DNA of 64,000 bases, taken from positions 1 to 64,000 of the forward strand of contig JAQUVX010000011.1 of assembly GCA_028693165.1 (NCBI GenBank). The letters run 5' to 3'. Source of the DNA: Lachnospiraceae bacterium. Lineage in GTDB: Bacteria; Bacillota; Clostridia; Lachnospirales; Lachnospiraceae. The notes under the pieces were generated by a model that did not search any database, was not told where the DNA came from, and was given only the letters and a program-made list of their open reading frames with translations. The translations under genes were made by a program, and so were the position numbers. Below, piece by piece: positions 7,546-16,569 of this stretch (position 1 is its first letter; each line of letters begins with the position of its first letter).

Positions 7546-9666
7546 TTAGTTCTTATGCTCACTGATGATCTTTTCCTGTACGGACTTTGGAACCGGCTCG
7601 TACTTATCGAAGAACATGGAGTAGTTACCACGACCCTGAGTTTTGGAACGCAGGTCGGTGGAATAACCGAACATCTCTGACAACGGAACAAACGCTCTCA
7701 CGATCTTACCGCCGCCCAAATCATCCATACCCTCGATACGACCACGACGGGAGTTGATATCACCGATAACATCACCCATGTAATCCTCAGGCATAGTAAC
7801 TTCAACCTTCATAACCGGCTCAAGCAGAATGGAACCTGCTTTCTGCATTGCATCCTTGAATGCCATGGAACCGGCAATCTTAAATGCCATCTCGTTGGAA
7901 TCGACCTCATGGTAAGAACCATCGTATACGGTAGCCTTAACACCCAGTACCGGGAATCCTGCAAGGATACCGGACTTGGAAGCCTCTTCGATACCAGCGC
8001 CGACAGCCGGGATATACTCCTTCGGAATGGAACCGCCGACAACAGCAGACTCAAACTTGAAGGTCTCCTCTGCGTTTGCATCCATCGGCTCGAAGCGTAC
8101 TTTACAGTGACCATACTGACCACGTCCACCGGACTGTTTTGCATATTTGCTGTCCACGTCAACGGCCTTGGTGAAGGTCTCTTTGTAAGCAACCTGCGGA
8201 GCACCAACGTTAGCTTCTACGTTGAACTCACGAAGCAGACGGTCTACGATGATCTCCAGATGCAGCTCGCCCATACCGGAGATGATGGTCTGGCCAGTCT
8301 CCTGATCGGTTCTTGCGCGGAAGGTTGGATCCTCCTCGGCAAGCTTTGCAAGTGCCTCACCCATCTTGCCCTGACCAGCTTTGGTCTTAGGCTCGATTGC
8401 GATATCGATAACCGGCTCCGGGAACTCCATGGACTCCAGAATAACCGGATGCTGCTCATCACAGATGGTATCACCTGTAGTGGTAATCTTAAATCCAACA
8501 GCTGCAGCAATATCACCAGAATAAACTTTGTCAAGCTCCTGTCTCTTATTTGCATGCATCTGCAGGATACGTCCTACACGCTCTTTTTTGTCCTTGGTAG
8601 CATTCAGGATATAAGAACCGGAGTTCAGAGTTCCTGAGTACACACGGAAGAAAGCAAGCTTTCCTACGAACGGGTCGGTCATGATCTTAAATGCCAGAGC
8701 TGAGAAAGGCTCTTCATCAGAAGAATGTCTCTCCACTTCGTTGCCGTCCAGATCGGTACCCGTGATAGACGGGATATCGGTTGGTGCCGGCATGAAATCG
8801 ATGACTGCGTTCAGAAGTCTCTGAACACCTTTGTTTCTGTAAGCAGTACCGCAGCATACCGGAATTGCAGTACACTCGCAGGTAGCTTTTCTCAATGCAA
8901 CCTTCAGTTCAGCCATGGTCGGCTCTTCGCCTTCCAGGTACTTCATCATCAGATCGTCATCCAACTCGCAGATCTTCTCAACCAGCTCGGTGTGATACAG
9001 CTCTGCGTCATCCTTCATATCTTCCGGAATCTCGCATACGGTGATATCATCACCCTTATCATCGTTGTAGATGTAAGCCTGCATCTCAAACAGGTCAACG
9101 ATTCCCTTGAAATCGTCTTCCTTGCCGATCGGCAGCTGCAGACAGATGGTATTCTTACCAAGTCTGGTATGAATCTGCTCTACTGCGCCGTAGAAGTTTG
9201 CGCCCAGGATATCCATCTTGTTGATGAATGCCATACGCGGTACATTGTAGGTATCAGCCTGACGCCATACGTTCTCAGACTGTGGCTCAACGCCGCCCTT
9301 CGCACAGAATACGCCTACAGCGCCATCCAGTACACGCAGGGAACGCTCAACCTCTACTGTAAAGTCAACGTGTCCAGGAGTATCGATGATGTTGATACGA
9401 TATTCCGGCTCACCATTAATCGGTCTGTTGTCTGTACCATGTTTGGTCCAGTGGCAGGTGGTAGCAGCTGAAGTAATGGTAATACCTCTCTCCTGCTCCT
9501 GTTCCATCCAGTCCATGGTAGCAGTACCTTCGTGAGTATCACCGATTTTGTAGTTTACACCAGTGTAATACAGGATACGCTCTGTCAATGTGGTCTTACC
9601 AGCATCGATATGGGCCATAATACCAATATTTCTGGTTCTCTCTAACGGATATTCTCTTCCAGCCAA
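7546..9666 (-). CDS. fusA: Elongation factor G
   Basis: A 706-residue translocase EF-G, of normal bacterial length. The GTPase motifs are A-H-I-D-A-G-K-T-T near residue 17, D-T-P-G-H near 90 and N-K-M-D near 145. Domains II-V follow, including the G-E-L-H-L-E-I segment of domain III and the R-G-R-I-E-G region of domain V. It moves tRNA and mRNA through the ribosome and helps recycle ribosomes. It lies 15 bases downstream of rpsG, in the conserved str order. The sequence shows no truncation. Confidence 0.99.
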   Translation of the reverse strand: MAGREYPLERTRNIGIMAHIDAGKTTLTERILYYTGVNYKIGDTHEGTATMDWMEQEQERGITITSAATTCHWTKHGTDNRPINGEPEYRINIIDTPGHVDFTVEVERSLRVLDGAVGVFCAKGGVEPQSENVWRQADTYNVPRMAFINKMDILGANFYGAVEQIHTRLGKNTICLQLPIGKEDDFKGIVDLFEMQAYIYNDDKGDDITVCEIPEDMKDDAELYHTELVEKICELDDDLMMKYLEGEEPTMAELKVALRKATCECTAIPVCCGTAYRNKGVQRLLNAVIDFMPAPTDIPSITGTDLDGNEVERHSSDEEPFSALAFKIMTDPFVGKLAFFRVYSGTLNSGSYILNATKDKKERVGRILQMHANKRQELDKVYSGDIAAAVGFKITTTGDTICDEQHPVILESMEFPEPVIDIAIEPKTKAGQGKMGEALAKLAEEDPTFRARTDQETGQTIISGMGELHLEIIVDRLLREFNVEANVGAPQVAYKETFTKAVDVDSKYAKQSGGRGQYGHCKVRFEPMDANAEETFKFESAVVGGSIPKEYIPAVGAGIEEASKSGILAGFPVLGVKATVYDGSYHEVDSNEMAFKIAGSMAFKDAMQKAGSILLEPVMKVEVTMPEDYMGDVIGDINSRRGRIEGMDDLGGGKIVRAFVPLSEMFGYSTDLRSKTQGRGNYSMFFDKYEPVPKSVQEKIISEHKN

Positions 9667-9681
9667 AGCTTTTTCCTCCTA

Positions 9682-10152
9682 TTAGAATCTGAAGTGGGAG
9701 AAGGCCTTATTAGCCTCTGCCATCTTATGCATGTCTTCTTTTCTCTTCACGGAACCGCCGGTGTTGTTGGCTGCATCCATGATTTCGTTTGCCAGTCTCT
9801 CTTCCTGGGTCTTCTCGCCTCTCTTGCGGGAGAACATGGTGATCCAGCGAAGTGCCAGAGTCTGTCTTCTTTCCGGTCTAACCTCGATCGGCACCTGATA
9901 GGTAGCTCCACCGATACGTTTTGCCTTAACTTCCAGAACTGGCATAATGTTGTTCATTGCTTCCTCGAAAACCTCAACAGCCGGCTTACCAGCCTTCTCT
10001 TCCACACGGTTAAATGCACCGTATACGATCTTCTGTGCAACACCCTTTTTACCATCAAGCATGATGTTGTTGATCAGCTTGGTTACAACTTTGTTGTTGT
10101 ATAAAGGATCTGCTAATACGTCTCTTTTCTGAATATGTCCTTTACGTGGCAC
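9682..10152 (-). CDS. rpsG: Small ribosomal subunit protein uS7
   Basis: 156 residues starting at the GTG of [11 protein letters not shown], with TAAGGAGGG eight bases upstream. An ATG seven codons earlier has no ribosome binding site and would add a tail foreign to the family. uS7 nucleates assembly of the 30S head and contacts tRNA in the E site; the [11 protein letters not shown] core is typical. A 174-base gap separates it from rpsL. In E. coli the corresponding gap holds the S7 feedback site; I see no clear equivalent structure here. Confidence 0.98.
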   Translation of the reverse strand: MPRKGHIQKRDVLADPLYNNKVVTKLINNIMLDGKKGVAQKIVYGAFNRVEEKAGKPAVEVFEEAMNNIMPVLEVKAKRIGGATYQVPIEVRPERRQTLALRWITMFSRKRGEKTQEERLANEIMDAANNTGGSVKRKEDMHKMAEANKAFSHFRF

Positions 10153-10326
10153 GTTACTTCCCTCCTTAATCATGAATAGTTGATTAGCTCATCGGTACTC
10201 ACATGTTTCCATAAAATGTGTTCGCGCGGTAAATCTCTATGTCCTGCAACCTACAGGTCAATATCAACTTCCGGCCTAACTTTTTATTTACGTTAGTGGT
10301 ACAACTGTTGCTTGTCCAGCGACAAA

Positions 10327-10746
10327 TTATTTCTTGTCTTTCGGTCTCTTAGCACCGTATTTGGAACGAGCCTGTTTTCTGTTGGCTACACCAGCGGTAT
10401 CCAGTGTACCTCTGATGATATGGTATCTGGTACCTGGCAGGTCTTTTACTCTACCGCCACGGATCAGAACCACGCTATGCTCCTGAAGGTTGTGACCCTC
10501 ACCCGGAATGTAGCTGGTTACCTCGATACCGTTAGAAAGACGTACTCTGGCGATCTTACGAAGTGCGGAGTTCGGTTTCTTCGGGGTAGCAGTCTTAACT
10601 GCGGTGCAGACACCTCTCTTCTGCGGAGAAGAAGTGTTGGTAGCACGCTTCTGTAAAGAGTTGTAACCCTTCTGCAGAGCTGGTGCGGTAGACTTCTTAA
10701 CTGCGGTCTGTCTGCCTTTTCTAACTAACTGGTTAAATGTTGGCAT
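10327..10746 (-). CDS. rpsL: Small ribosomal subunit protein uS12
   Basis: 139 residues beginning [11 protein letters not shown], with AGGAGGTGAAAAGA directly upstream; the in-frame ATG 28 codons earlier lacks a ribosome binding site. uS12 lies in the decoding centre. The streptomycin-contact segments read T-P-K-K-P-N-S-A and G-G-R-V-K-D-L-P-G, with both key lysines present, so no classical resistance substitution is seen. It is the first gene of the str operon, preceded by a consensus promoter. Confidence 0.98.
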   Translation of the reverse strand: MPTFNQLVRKGRQTAVKKSTAPALQKGYNSLQKRATNTSSPQKRGVCTAVKTATPKKPNSALRKIARVRLSNGIEVTSYIPGEGHNLQEHSVVLIRGGRVKDLPGTRYHIIRGTLDTAGVANRKQARSKYGAKRPKDKK

Positions 10747-10838
10747 TCTTTTCACCTCCTGTGATATTGTCTGTTGGTTGCTGTGTATTTCAGCTTTTGC
10801 ACGCAAAAAAAGATAACGCGATTTTTGCACGCCATATC

Positions 10839-10867
10839 ATTATATCCATATTACGAATCCATGTCAA
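10839..10867 (-). promoter_or_regulatory. str operon promoter, perfect consensus
   Basis: TTGACA (10862-10867), 17 bp and TATAAT (10839-10844) on the minus strand match the sigma-A consensus at all twelve positions. They lie about 95 bases upstream of rpsL, leaving an 80-90 nt leader. Confidence 0.93.
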
Positions 10868-10872
10868 GGAGA

Positions 10873-10916
10873 TTTTTCAATGTTTTTCAATGTTTTACAA
10901 ATGTTTTTCAGATTTT
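10873..10916 (-). promoter_or_regulatory. Phased A-tracts upstream of the str promoter (UP-element-like)
   Basis: Five runs of four or five T on the plus strand (A-tracts relative to the promoter) begin at 10873, 10883, 10893, 10904 and 10913, almost exactly one helical turn apart. The nearest run is six bases upstream of the -35 box. Such phasing gives intrinsic curvature and suits binding by the alpha-subunit C-terminal domain of RNA polymerase. Confidence 0.65.
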
Positions 10917-10999
10917 CAGAATACCTGCCATGTATAAACAGGGACAGGAAAGAATAGGATAGAACAAACCCGTTTTGATATTCATCGGAAAGGATCTGT

Positions 11000-11359
11000 A
11001 TGAATCCATCCAAACCCAAAATCCTGCTGCGCGCTCTGCTTGTGTCGTATCTGCTGTCCGGAGTCCTGCTCCTTCTGCTCGCCTTTGCGCTCTATAAGCT
11101 GCGGCTGTCGGAGAAGCAGATCTCCCTGTCTGTCTACGTGATCTATGCCGCCGCCTGCGTCCTCGGCGGGCTGATCAGCGGAAAAGCCATCGGGAACCGC
11201 CGATTTCTCTGGGGGCTCCTGACCGGGCTTTTCTACTTTATCACGCTCGTTCTGGTTTCTCTGGCTTTAGACCGCGGAAATCTCACGCATTACTCCGGGC
11301 TGCTCCCCGTGCTGGCCTGCTGCGCCGCAGGCGGTACGGTCGGCGGCATGATGAGCTAG
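11000..11359 (+). CDS. TIGR04086-like integral membrane protein
   Basis: A 119-residue protein with four predicted hydrophobic helices (roughly residues 10-32, 43-62, 68-89 and 97-116) separated by short loops. The G-x-x-x-G-K-A-I-G-N-R-R segment between helices 2 and 3 fits the small Clostridia-specific TIGR04086 family of unknown function. GAAAGGATC precedes the ATG. It converges with the CNNM/CBS transporter gene and the two reading frames overlap by four bases. No function can be assigned. Confidence 0.7.
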   Translation: MNPSKPKILLRALLVSYLLSGVLLLLLAFALYKLRLSEKQISLSVYVIYAAACVLGGLISGKAIGNRRFLWGLLTGLFYFITLVLVSLALDRGNLTHYSGLLPVLACCAAGGTVGGMMS

Positions 11360-12633
11360 TCCGCGTCCTCCTCCGGATGCAGCAGGTGCAGGCAGATCTT
11401 GTCGATGCGGTTTTTATCCATATGCTCCACCACAAGATGAAGATTCTCGTAATCTACTGCCTCACCCTCCTCCGGAAGATGGTCCAGAAGACCGATCACC
11501 AGACCGCCGATCGAATCGTAATCCTCCGATTCCAGTTCCAGGCCAAGCCGTTCATTTAAATCATCCAGCTTTGTTGCACCGCTGACCAGATATTCATTCT
11601 CATTCAGCTCAATGACTGCATCCTCTTCGTCCTCATCGTACTCATCCCGAATCTCACCGACGATCTCCTCCAGCATATCCTCCAGGGTGATCAGTCCCGC
11701 CGTGGCGCCGTATTCGTCCAGGACAATGACGATGTTGTTGAATGTCTTGCGCATCTCCACCATCAGCTCGGCTGTCTTCTTATATTCATAAGTATAAAGC
11801 GGTTCGCGCAGAAGGCTGCGGATGGAAAACGCCTGCGACTTGTCGTACAGCAGCAGATCCTTCATATTTACAATGCCAATTACATTGTCCGTCGAATCTT
11901 CATAGACCGGAATACGGGTAAATTTCTCCTCACGGAACACATCCAGCAGCTCCTCGTAGGTCGCATTGACATCCACCAGCACCATATCGATACGCGGTAC
12001 CATCACGTCGCGGGCAACCGAATCGCCAAAGTCAAACACATTATTGATCATCTTCTTTTCCTCACTCTCGATGACCCCTTCCTCGTGGCTTACCTCCACG
12101 ATGGTACGAAGCTCATCCTCCGTGATGGCATCCCGCTTCTTGTTCGGATCAACCCGCAGAAGAAGCAGCACCACATAGGAAAACTGGTTCACAAAAAAGA
12201 TGACCGGTGTCAGAATCACCATCAGTACATAGATGACCGGGGCATACGCAAGAGCCACATTTTCAGAATAGAGTGTGGACAGGGTCTTCGGCGTAATCTC
12301 ACCAAACACCAGAATAAGCAGCGTCAACACACCGGTAGCAACGCCGACGGCCTGGCTTCCGAACAGCTGCATGGTCAATGTGGTCATGAGGGCAGAGGCG
12401 GAAATGTTGACAATGTTATTGCCAATCAAAATCGTGCTCAGCATCTTGGCCGGATTTTCAATCACCTTCGTCAGCGTCTGCGCGCGCTCTTCTCCGGCAT
12501 CCGCCAATGTGCGAATCCTCATCTTGTTAACGGTGGTCAGTGCAGTCTCTGCTGATGAAAAAAAAGCGGACAAAGCAAGCAGCACTACCACCGCGCATAT
12601 CTGTATGCCCGTACTGTCTCCTGAATCTAACAT
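11356..12633 (-). CDS. CNNM/CBS-domain transporter (HlyC/CorC family)
   Basis: A 425-residue membrane protein: a DUF21/CNNM transmembrane domain (about residues 8-190, including F-S-S-A-E-T-A-L and F-G-E-I-T-P-K-T motifs), paired CBS domains (about 205-330, with D-V-M-V-P-R-I-D and V-L-D-E-Y-G), and a C-terminal CorC/HlyC domain (about 345-420). Members export or regulate divalent cations such as Mg2+ and bind adenine nucleotides at the CBS pair; the name hemolysin is historical. It is 68 bases downstream of lspA on the same strand and may be cotranscribed with it. Confidence 0.88.
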   Translation of the reverse strand: MLDSGDSTGIQICAVVVLLALSAFFSSAETALTTVNKMRIRTLADAGEERAQTLTKVIENPAKMLSTILIGNNIVNISASALMTTLTMQLFGSQAVGVATGVLTLLILVFGEITPKTLSTLYSENVALAYAPVIYVLMVILTPVIFFVNQFSYVVLLLLRVDPNKKRDAITEDELRTIVEVSHEEGVIESEEKKMINNVFDFGDSVARDVMVPRIDMVLVDVNATYEELLDVFREEKFTRIPVYEDSTDNVIGIVNMKDLLLYDKSQAFSIRSLLREPLYTYEYKKTAELMVEMRKTFNNIVIVLDEYGATAGLITLEDMLEEIVGEIRDEYDEDEEDAVIELNENEYLVSGATKLDDLNERLGLELESEDYDSIGGLVIGLLDHLPEEGEAVDYENLHLVVEHMDKNRIDKICLHLLHPEEDAD

Positions 12634-12701
12634 ATAATGTGTTTAATCTCCTTTTTTTATAAAATTGATGGAATTGTACAATGTTTCTCACATTCTGTCA
12701 A

Positions 12702-13181
12702 CTATCTATTATGAAACTTCTCACGAATTTCTGTCCAAATCTCCAAAAAAAGCAGGATTCCTGTCCCCAGAAAGACAAAAATATCGCCCAGGTTGAATAC
12801 AACCTTCTTCAGTGCCCCAATCTGGACGCTGAAATAATCCACCACATAGCGCCGCACATAGCGATCGTACAGGTTGCTCAGTGCCCCTCCGAGAATGACC
12901 GCCAGGCCAAGCTTTTCACCGATGTGACCTCTGCGCGGGATCAGATAACCGAGCACGCCGCCCAGGGCGGAAATGACTACCAGCGGAAACACGCGCACCA
13001 GCTCTCCGTACTTTTCCAGAAATCCGAAGGGAAAGCCCGCATTGTGATTCTGATAAAGCATAATTTTTTTGTTCGTATGTTCCAGCGGACGCGGAAATGT
13101 TTCCGCCTCCTGCCGCTCGATCAGCCATTTAAGACCCAGATCCACCGCTGCCAGTAGCAAAACAAGTGTAACAAAGAGCAT
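12702..13181 (-). CDS. lspA: Lipoprotein signal peptidase II
   Basis: 159 residues from the M-L-F-V-T-L start, which has AAAGGAG eight bases upstream. A longer frame exists, but its upstream part is the promoter region (13225-13253). Four membrane helices are visible. The two catalytic aspartates of this aspartyl protease sit in N-L-Y-D-R-Y and F-N-L-G-D-I-F near the C-terminus, and N-H-N-A-G-F-P-F-G is the conserved loop near residue 50. It cleaves the signal peptide of diacylglyceryl-prolipoproteins; a lipoprotein substrate candidate is encoded at 36437-36946. The second motif has G where A is more usual, but the aspartate is intact. Confidence 0.9.
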   Translation of the reverse strand: MLFVTLVLLLAAVDLGLKWLIERQEAETFPRPLEHTNKKIMLYQNHNAGFPFGFLEKYGELVRVFPLVVISALGGVLGYLIPRRGHIGEKLGLAVILGGALSNLYDRYVRRYVVDYFSVQIGALKKVVFNLGDIFVFLGTGILLFLEIWTEIREKFHNR

Positions 13182-13224
13182 GACCCCAGCTCCTTTCAGC
13201 TTATTTCTTCCATTTGCATCTTCT

Positions 13225-13253
13225 ATTGTACTATCTCCAAAAACATTCGTCAA
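13225..13253 (-). promoter_or_regulatory. lspA promoter
   Basis: TTGACG (13248-13253), 17 bp and TACAAT (13225-13230) lie on the minus strand about 45 bases upstream of the chosen lspA start. This supports that start over the longer frame. Confidence 0.7.
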
Positions 13254-13325
13254 ACACATCTCGTTTTGGGTTCAGCCAATGTCTTCTATCATATATTATC
13301 AGAAAGAACATCGGAGTGCTGCCCT

Positions 13326-15065
13326 ATGCCTCAATGTAAATTAAATGCCGCCTCGGAGGACTACGCCGACTTCATCATACAGTATTCGGCCCTCTCCTTC
13401 GAATCTCTGGCGCAGCTGACCGACAATCAGTGTCTGCATTTCGTCAATCGGGAATATGTCGTCGTATCCGCCGAGCTGGATCTGGTGTCCCCCATCAGCG
13501 TTGCCCGGCATACCTACACCGCCATCCCGAAGCTCTACGGTCTTCTGGACACAACCGCACTGGAAAGCAGCGGAATCCTGCAAGCCTTTGAGCAGCCATC
13601 CATCCGGGCCAACGGGCGCGGCGTCATCCTCGGCATCATCGACACCGGGATTGACTACACCAATCCCCTCTTTCAGCTTTCCGACGGCACCAGCCGCATC
13701 TTAAGTCTCTGGGATCAGAGCATCCAGAGTGCCGAGCCGCCGGAAATTGTCGGCGAATTTGAACCTTTTTACGGAACCGTCTACGACAATGCCCAGATCA
13801 CACAGGCGCTGCGATCCGAGGACCCGCTTCAGCTTGTGCCAAGCCAGGACACCGACGGTCACGGGACCTTTCTGGCCGGAGTGGCAGCGGGGAAACGCAT
13901 TTCTGCCCCAACCTCATTCTCCGGCGCCGCCCCGGAAGCCACGCTGGCGATCGTCAAGCTGCGCCCCGCCAAACAATATCTGCGCGATTTTTACCTGATC
14001 CCGCCGGGAGTACCCGCCTATCAGGAAAATGATATCATGATGGCCGTGAGCTTTTTGCTGGCCCTTGCCAACCGGGAACAGCTTCCCATCGTTTTACTTT
14101 TAGGCTCCGGCACCAATCAGGGAAGTCACGACGGCACCAGTCCGCTGTCGTTACAGCTGCAGTCACTGATTGTGCGCAAAGGCGTGGTCGTTGTGGTCAG
14201 TGCAGGAAACGAAGTCGGTTATCAGCATCATTATCTGGGAACCCTTTCAGAAAAACAGGAGTTTGAAGATGTGGAACTGCGCGTGGCACCGGGAGATGCC
14301 GGGTTTTGTATGGAAATCTGGGCACGGACGCCAGAACTGTATACTATCGGTTTTATCTCCCCGGCTGGAGAGGTCATCCAGCCGGTCCCTCTCGTCCTCG
14401 GCAATGAAACATTGATTCCGTTCCGGCTGGACAACACGCGTATCACGCTGACCTATCAGTCTTATGAAGCCAATTCTGCCAGTCAGCTCGCCTTTCTGCG
14501 GTTTGAGACACCGTCACCCGGCATCTGGCACATCCGGGTCTATCCGGTTCTTCCCCTCGCGGGGCTGTTCCACATATGGCTGCCGCAGCACGAATTTGTC
14601 TCGGAACAGACGCTGTTTCTCCGGCCCGACCCGGATGTCACTATCACAGATCCGGGCAATGCCTCCATGCCCATCACGGTCAGCGCCTATCAGCACCGCA
14701 ACGAGAGCCTCTACATTCACAGCAGCCGCGGATTTACACGATCCGGCCAGATCAAGCCGGACATCGCCGCGCCCGGTGTCGAGGTACAGGGGCCTGGGCT
14801 GAATGCCGGGACATCTGCCAATACGCTGACCTTTGTCCGCCGCTCCGGCACCTCCGTTTCCGCCGCCATTACCGCCGGGGCCGCCGCCGGTATTCTCTCC
14901 TGGGGGATCACGGACGGAAACAATCCAGACCTCAACAGTGCCACCGTCAAAGCCATGCTGATCCGCGGTGCAGACCGCAATCCGGCCTTTCGTTATCCCA
15001 ACCGAGAATGGGGCTTCGGCACCTTAAACCTGTATCAGTCCTTCCTTACCCCCTCATCCGGATGA
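13326..15065 (+). CDS. Csp-like subtilisin family (S8) serine protease
   Basis: About 579 residues from the M-P-Q-C-K-L-N start, which has GGAGTG upstream. The catalytic triad is complete: D106 in I-I-D-T-G-I-D, H179 in D-T-D-G-H-G-T, and S510 in S-G-T-S-V-S-A-A. An insertion of about 150 residues between H and S is rich in beta strands and matches the jelly-roll domain of the Clostridia CspA/B/C spore-germination proteases. There is no export signal, which also fits Csp proteins. CspB-type members activate the cortex hydrolase SleC; CspC-type members have lost catalytic residues, unlike this one. It converges on clpX with a 20-base overlap of coding ends. A germination role is inference from family resemblance. 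Confidence 0.82.
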   Translation: MPQCKLNAASEDYADFIIQYSALSFESLAQLTDNQCLHFVNREYVVVSAELDLVSPISVARHTYTAIPKLYGLLDTTALESSGILQAFEQPSIRANGRGVILGIIDTGIDYTNPLFQLSDGTSRILSLWDQSIQSAEPPEIVGEFEPFYGTVYDNAQITQALRSEDPLQLVPSQDTDGHGTFLAGVAAGKRISAPTSFSGAAPEATLAIVKLRPAKQYLRDFYLIPPGVPAYQENDIMMAVSFLLALANREQLPIVLLLGSGTNQGSHDGTSPLSLQLQSLIVRKGVVVVVSAGNEVGYQHHYLGTLSEKQEFEDVELRVAPGDAGFCMEIWARTPELYTIGFISPAGEVIQPVPLVLGNETLIPFRLDNTRITLTYQSYEANSASQLAFLRFETPSPGIWHIRVYPVLPLAGLFHIWLPQHEFVSEQTLFLRPDPDVTITDPGNASMPITVSAYQHRNESLYIHSSRGFTRSGQIKPDIAAPGVEVQGPGLNAGTSANTLTFVRRSGTSVSAAITAGAAAGILSWGITDGNNPDLNSATVKAMLIRGADRNPAFRYPNREWGFGTLNLYQSFLTPSSG

Positions 15066-16458
15066 GCGGCCCTCCGCTCTTTTCCAGATAAGGACGGGTG
15101 ATGATCACGGAACCGATGCTGGGGTCCTTCGGAATCTCGTACATGATGTCCAGCATATATTCTTCCAGAATCGCCCGCAGCGCGCGGGCCCCCGTCTCGC
15201 GCTTCAATGCCTCCTGCGCGATCCATTCCAGTGCCTCGTCTTCAAATACCAGCTTGACCTCATCCATCTGAAGCAGCTTCACATACTGTTTGAGAATTGC
15301 GTTCTTCGGCTCCTTCAGGATCTGAACCAGTAGCTCTTTGGTCAGCTTCTCCAGTGTCACCACCACCGGAAGACGGCCAAGGAACTCCGGGATCATGCCA
15401 AACTTGCGCAGATCCTCATTGGTCACATGGCTCAGAATATTGGCATCCTTCTCATACCGGTCCTTCAACTGCGCACCGAAGCCCATGGACGAGGATTTCA
15501 GCAGCCGTTCCTCGATAATATGTTCCAGATCCGGGAAGGCTCCTCCGCAGATAAACAGAATGTTGTCCGTGCTGACCGTGGTCATCGGTGTCAGGGCATT
15601 CTTCTGATTCGACCCCACCGGCACCTCCACGCTGCTGCCCTCCAAAAGCTTCAAAAGCTCCTGCTGCACCGACTCACCGCTGACATCCCGCGAGCTGGTC
15701 TCCTTCTTGCGGGCAATCTTGTCGATCTCATCGATGAAAATAATGCCGTGTTCTGCTTTCTCCACGTCATTTCCTGCCGCCGCCAGAAGTTTGGACACAA
15801 CGCTTTCAATGTCATCGCCGATATATCCTGCCTCCGTCAGCGAGGTGGCATCCGCAATCGCGAGCGGTACATCCAAAAGCTTCGCAAGCGTCTTGACCAG
15901 ATAGGTCTTTCCGCTGCCGGTCGGCCCGACCATGAGAATATTGGATTTCTCAATCCGTACCTGATCCTCCGGCTCCTGCTCCTGTCCCTGCAACGCGCGA
16001 ACCTCTTCCGAATACACCCGCTTGTAATGATTGTAAACCGCCACGGCGATCGCCTTCTTGGCCCGCTCCTGACCGATCACATATTCATCCAACTGATGTT
16101 TGATCCTATGGGGTGCCGGCACATCCTTCCACTCGAAATCCGGTCCCTTCTTTTCCTTTTTCTTCTTGATCTGCTGTTTTTTGGAAACACCGATATCACC
16201 CACACCATCCAGATTTTCCGGCTGGTTGAAATTCAGATTCCGGTACGGCATACCGCTGATCTGGGATAAATCCACTTTGGACAGATCCAGATTCGACAAA
16301 TCCGCACCGCCTCCCATCACAGAATCAAACACCTTCTGCATACAGTCATGGCACAGGCACATATTGCCCGGCATGACGATCATGCTTCCTGCCTTGCTCT
16401 CCGGTCTGCGGCACATATAGCAGATTTTCTCATATTCCTGTTGATCCTTCTCGTCCAT
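15046..16458 (-). CDS. clpX: ATP-dependent Clp protease ATP-binding subunit ClpX
   Basis: 470 residues from the M-D-E-K-D-Q start, which has GGGAGG eight bases upstream; the in-frame ATG eight codons earlier has no good site. The N-terminal zinc-binding domain uses C13, C16, C36 and C39. A charged linker rich in lysine (about 95-115) is longer than usual. The AAA+ core carries Walker A G-P-T-G-S-G-K-T, Walker [10 protein letters not shown] and the R[10 protein letters not shown] sensor region. ClpX unfolds substrates for ClpP. No clpP or tig lies beside it, so this may be a second ClpX copy rather than the one in the usual tig-clpP-clpX cluster; that cannot be tested here. Confidence 0.93.
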   Translation of the reverse strand: MDEKDQQEYEKICYMCRRPESKAGSMIVMPGNMCLCHDCMQKVFDSVMGGGADLSNLDLSKVDLSQISGMPYRNLNFNQPENLDGVGDIGVSKKQQIKKKKEKKGPDFEWKDVPAPHRIKHQLDEYVIGQERAKKAIAVAVYNHYKRVYSEEVRALQGQEQEPEDQVRIEKSNILMVGPTGSGKTYLVKTLAKLLDVPLAIADATSLTEAGYIGDDIESVVSKLLAAAGNDVEKAEHGIIFIDEIDKIARKKETSSRDVSGESVQQELLKLLEGSSVEVPVGSNQKNALTPMTTVSTDNILFICGGAFPDLEHIIEERLLKSSSMGFGAQLKDRYEKDANILSHVTNEDLRKFGMIPEFLGRLPVVVTLEKLTKELLVQILKEPKNAILKQYVKLLQMDEVKLVFEDEALEWIAQEALKRETGARALRAILEEYMLDIMYEIPKDPSIGSVIITRPYLEKSGGPLIRMRG

Positions 16459-16477
16459 CGTCGTCCTCCCGTTAAAT

Positions 16478-16516
16478 GACACAAATACTCAGAGCGCCCG
16501 AAGATGCTCTGAGTAT
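16478..16516 (-). terminator. Hairpin upstream of clpX
   Basis: An 11-bp perfect stem (16485-16495 with 16506-16516) is followed on the minus strand by a moderately T-rich stretch (TTTGTGTCATTT). It probably ends the HtrA-like transcript about 50 bases after its stop. The weak T-tract makes read-through into clpX possible. Confidence 0.5.
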
Positions 16517-16569
16517 CCATATAATCATGTCCTGATCCATTCGTTTGAATTCCTGTTAATTGGTTCCTG

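Noticed and set aside
7909-9471. Plus-strand open frames opposite fusA (242 and 248 residues)
   Set aside because: Antisense shadows of EF-G with no translation signals.
10153-10326. S7 feedback site between rpsL and rpsG
   Set aside because: The gap is long enough, but I could not draw a convincing conserved structure, so it is not listed as a feature.
12702-13259. Longer 185-residue start for lspA
   Set aside because: The upstream segment contains a good promoter (13225-13253), and the internal ATG at 13181 has a proper ribosome binding site.
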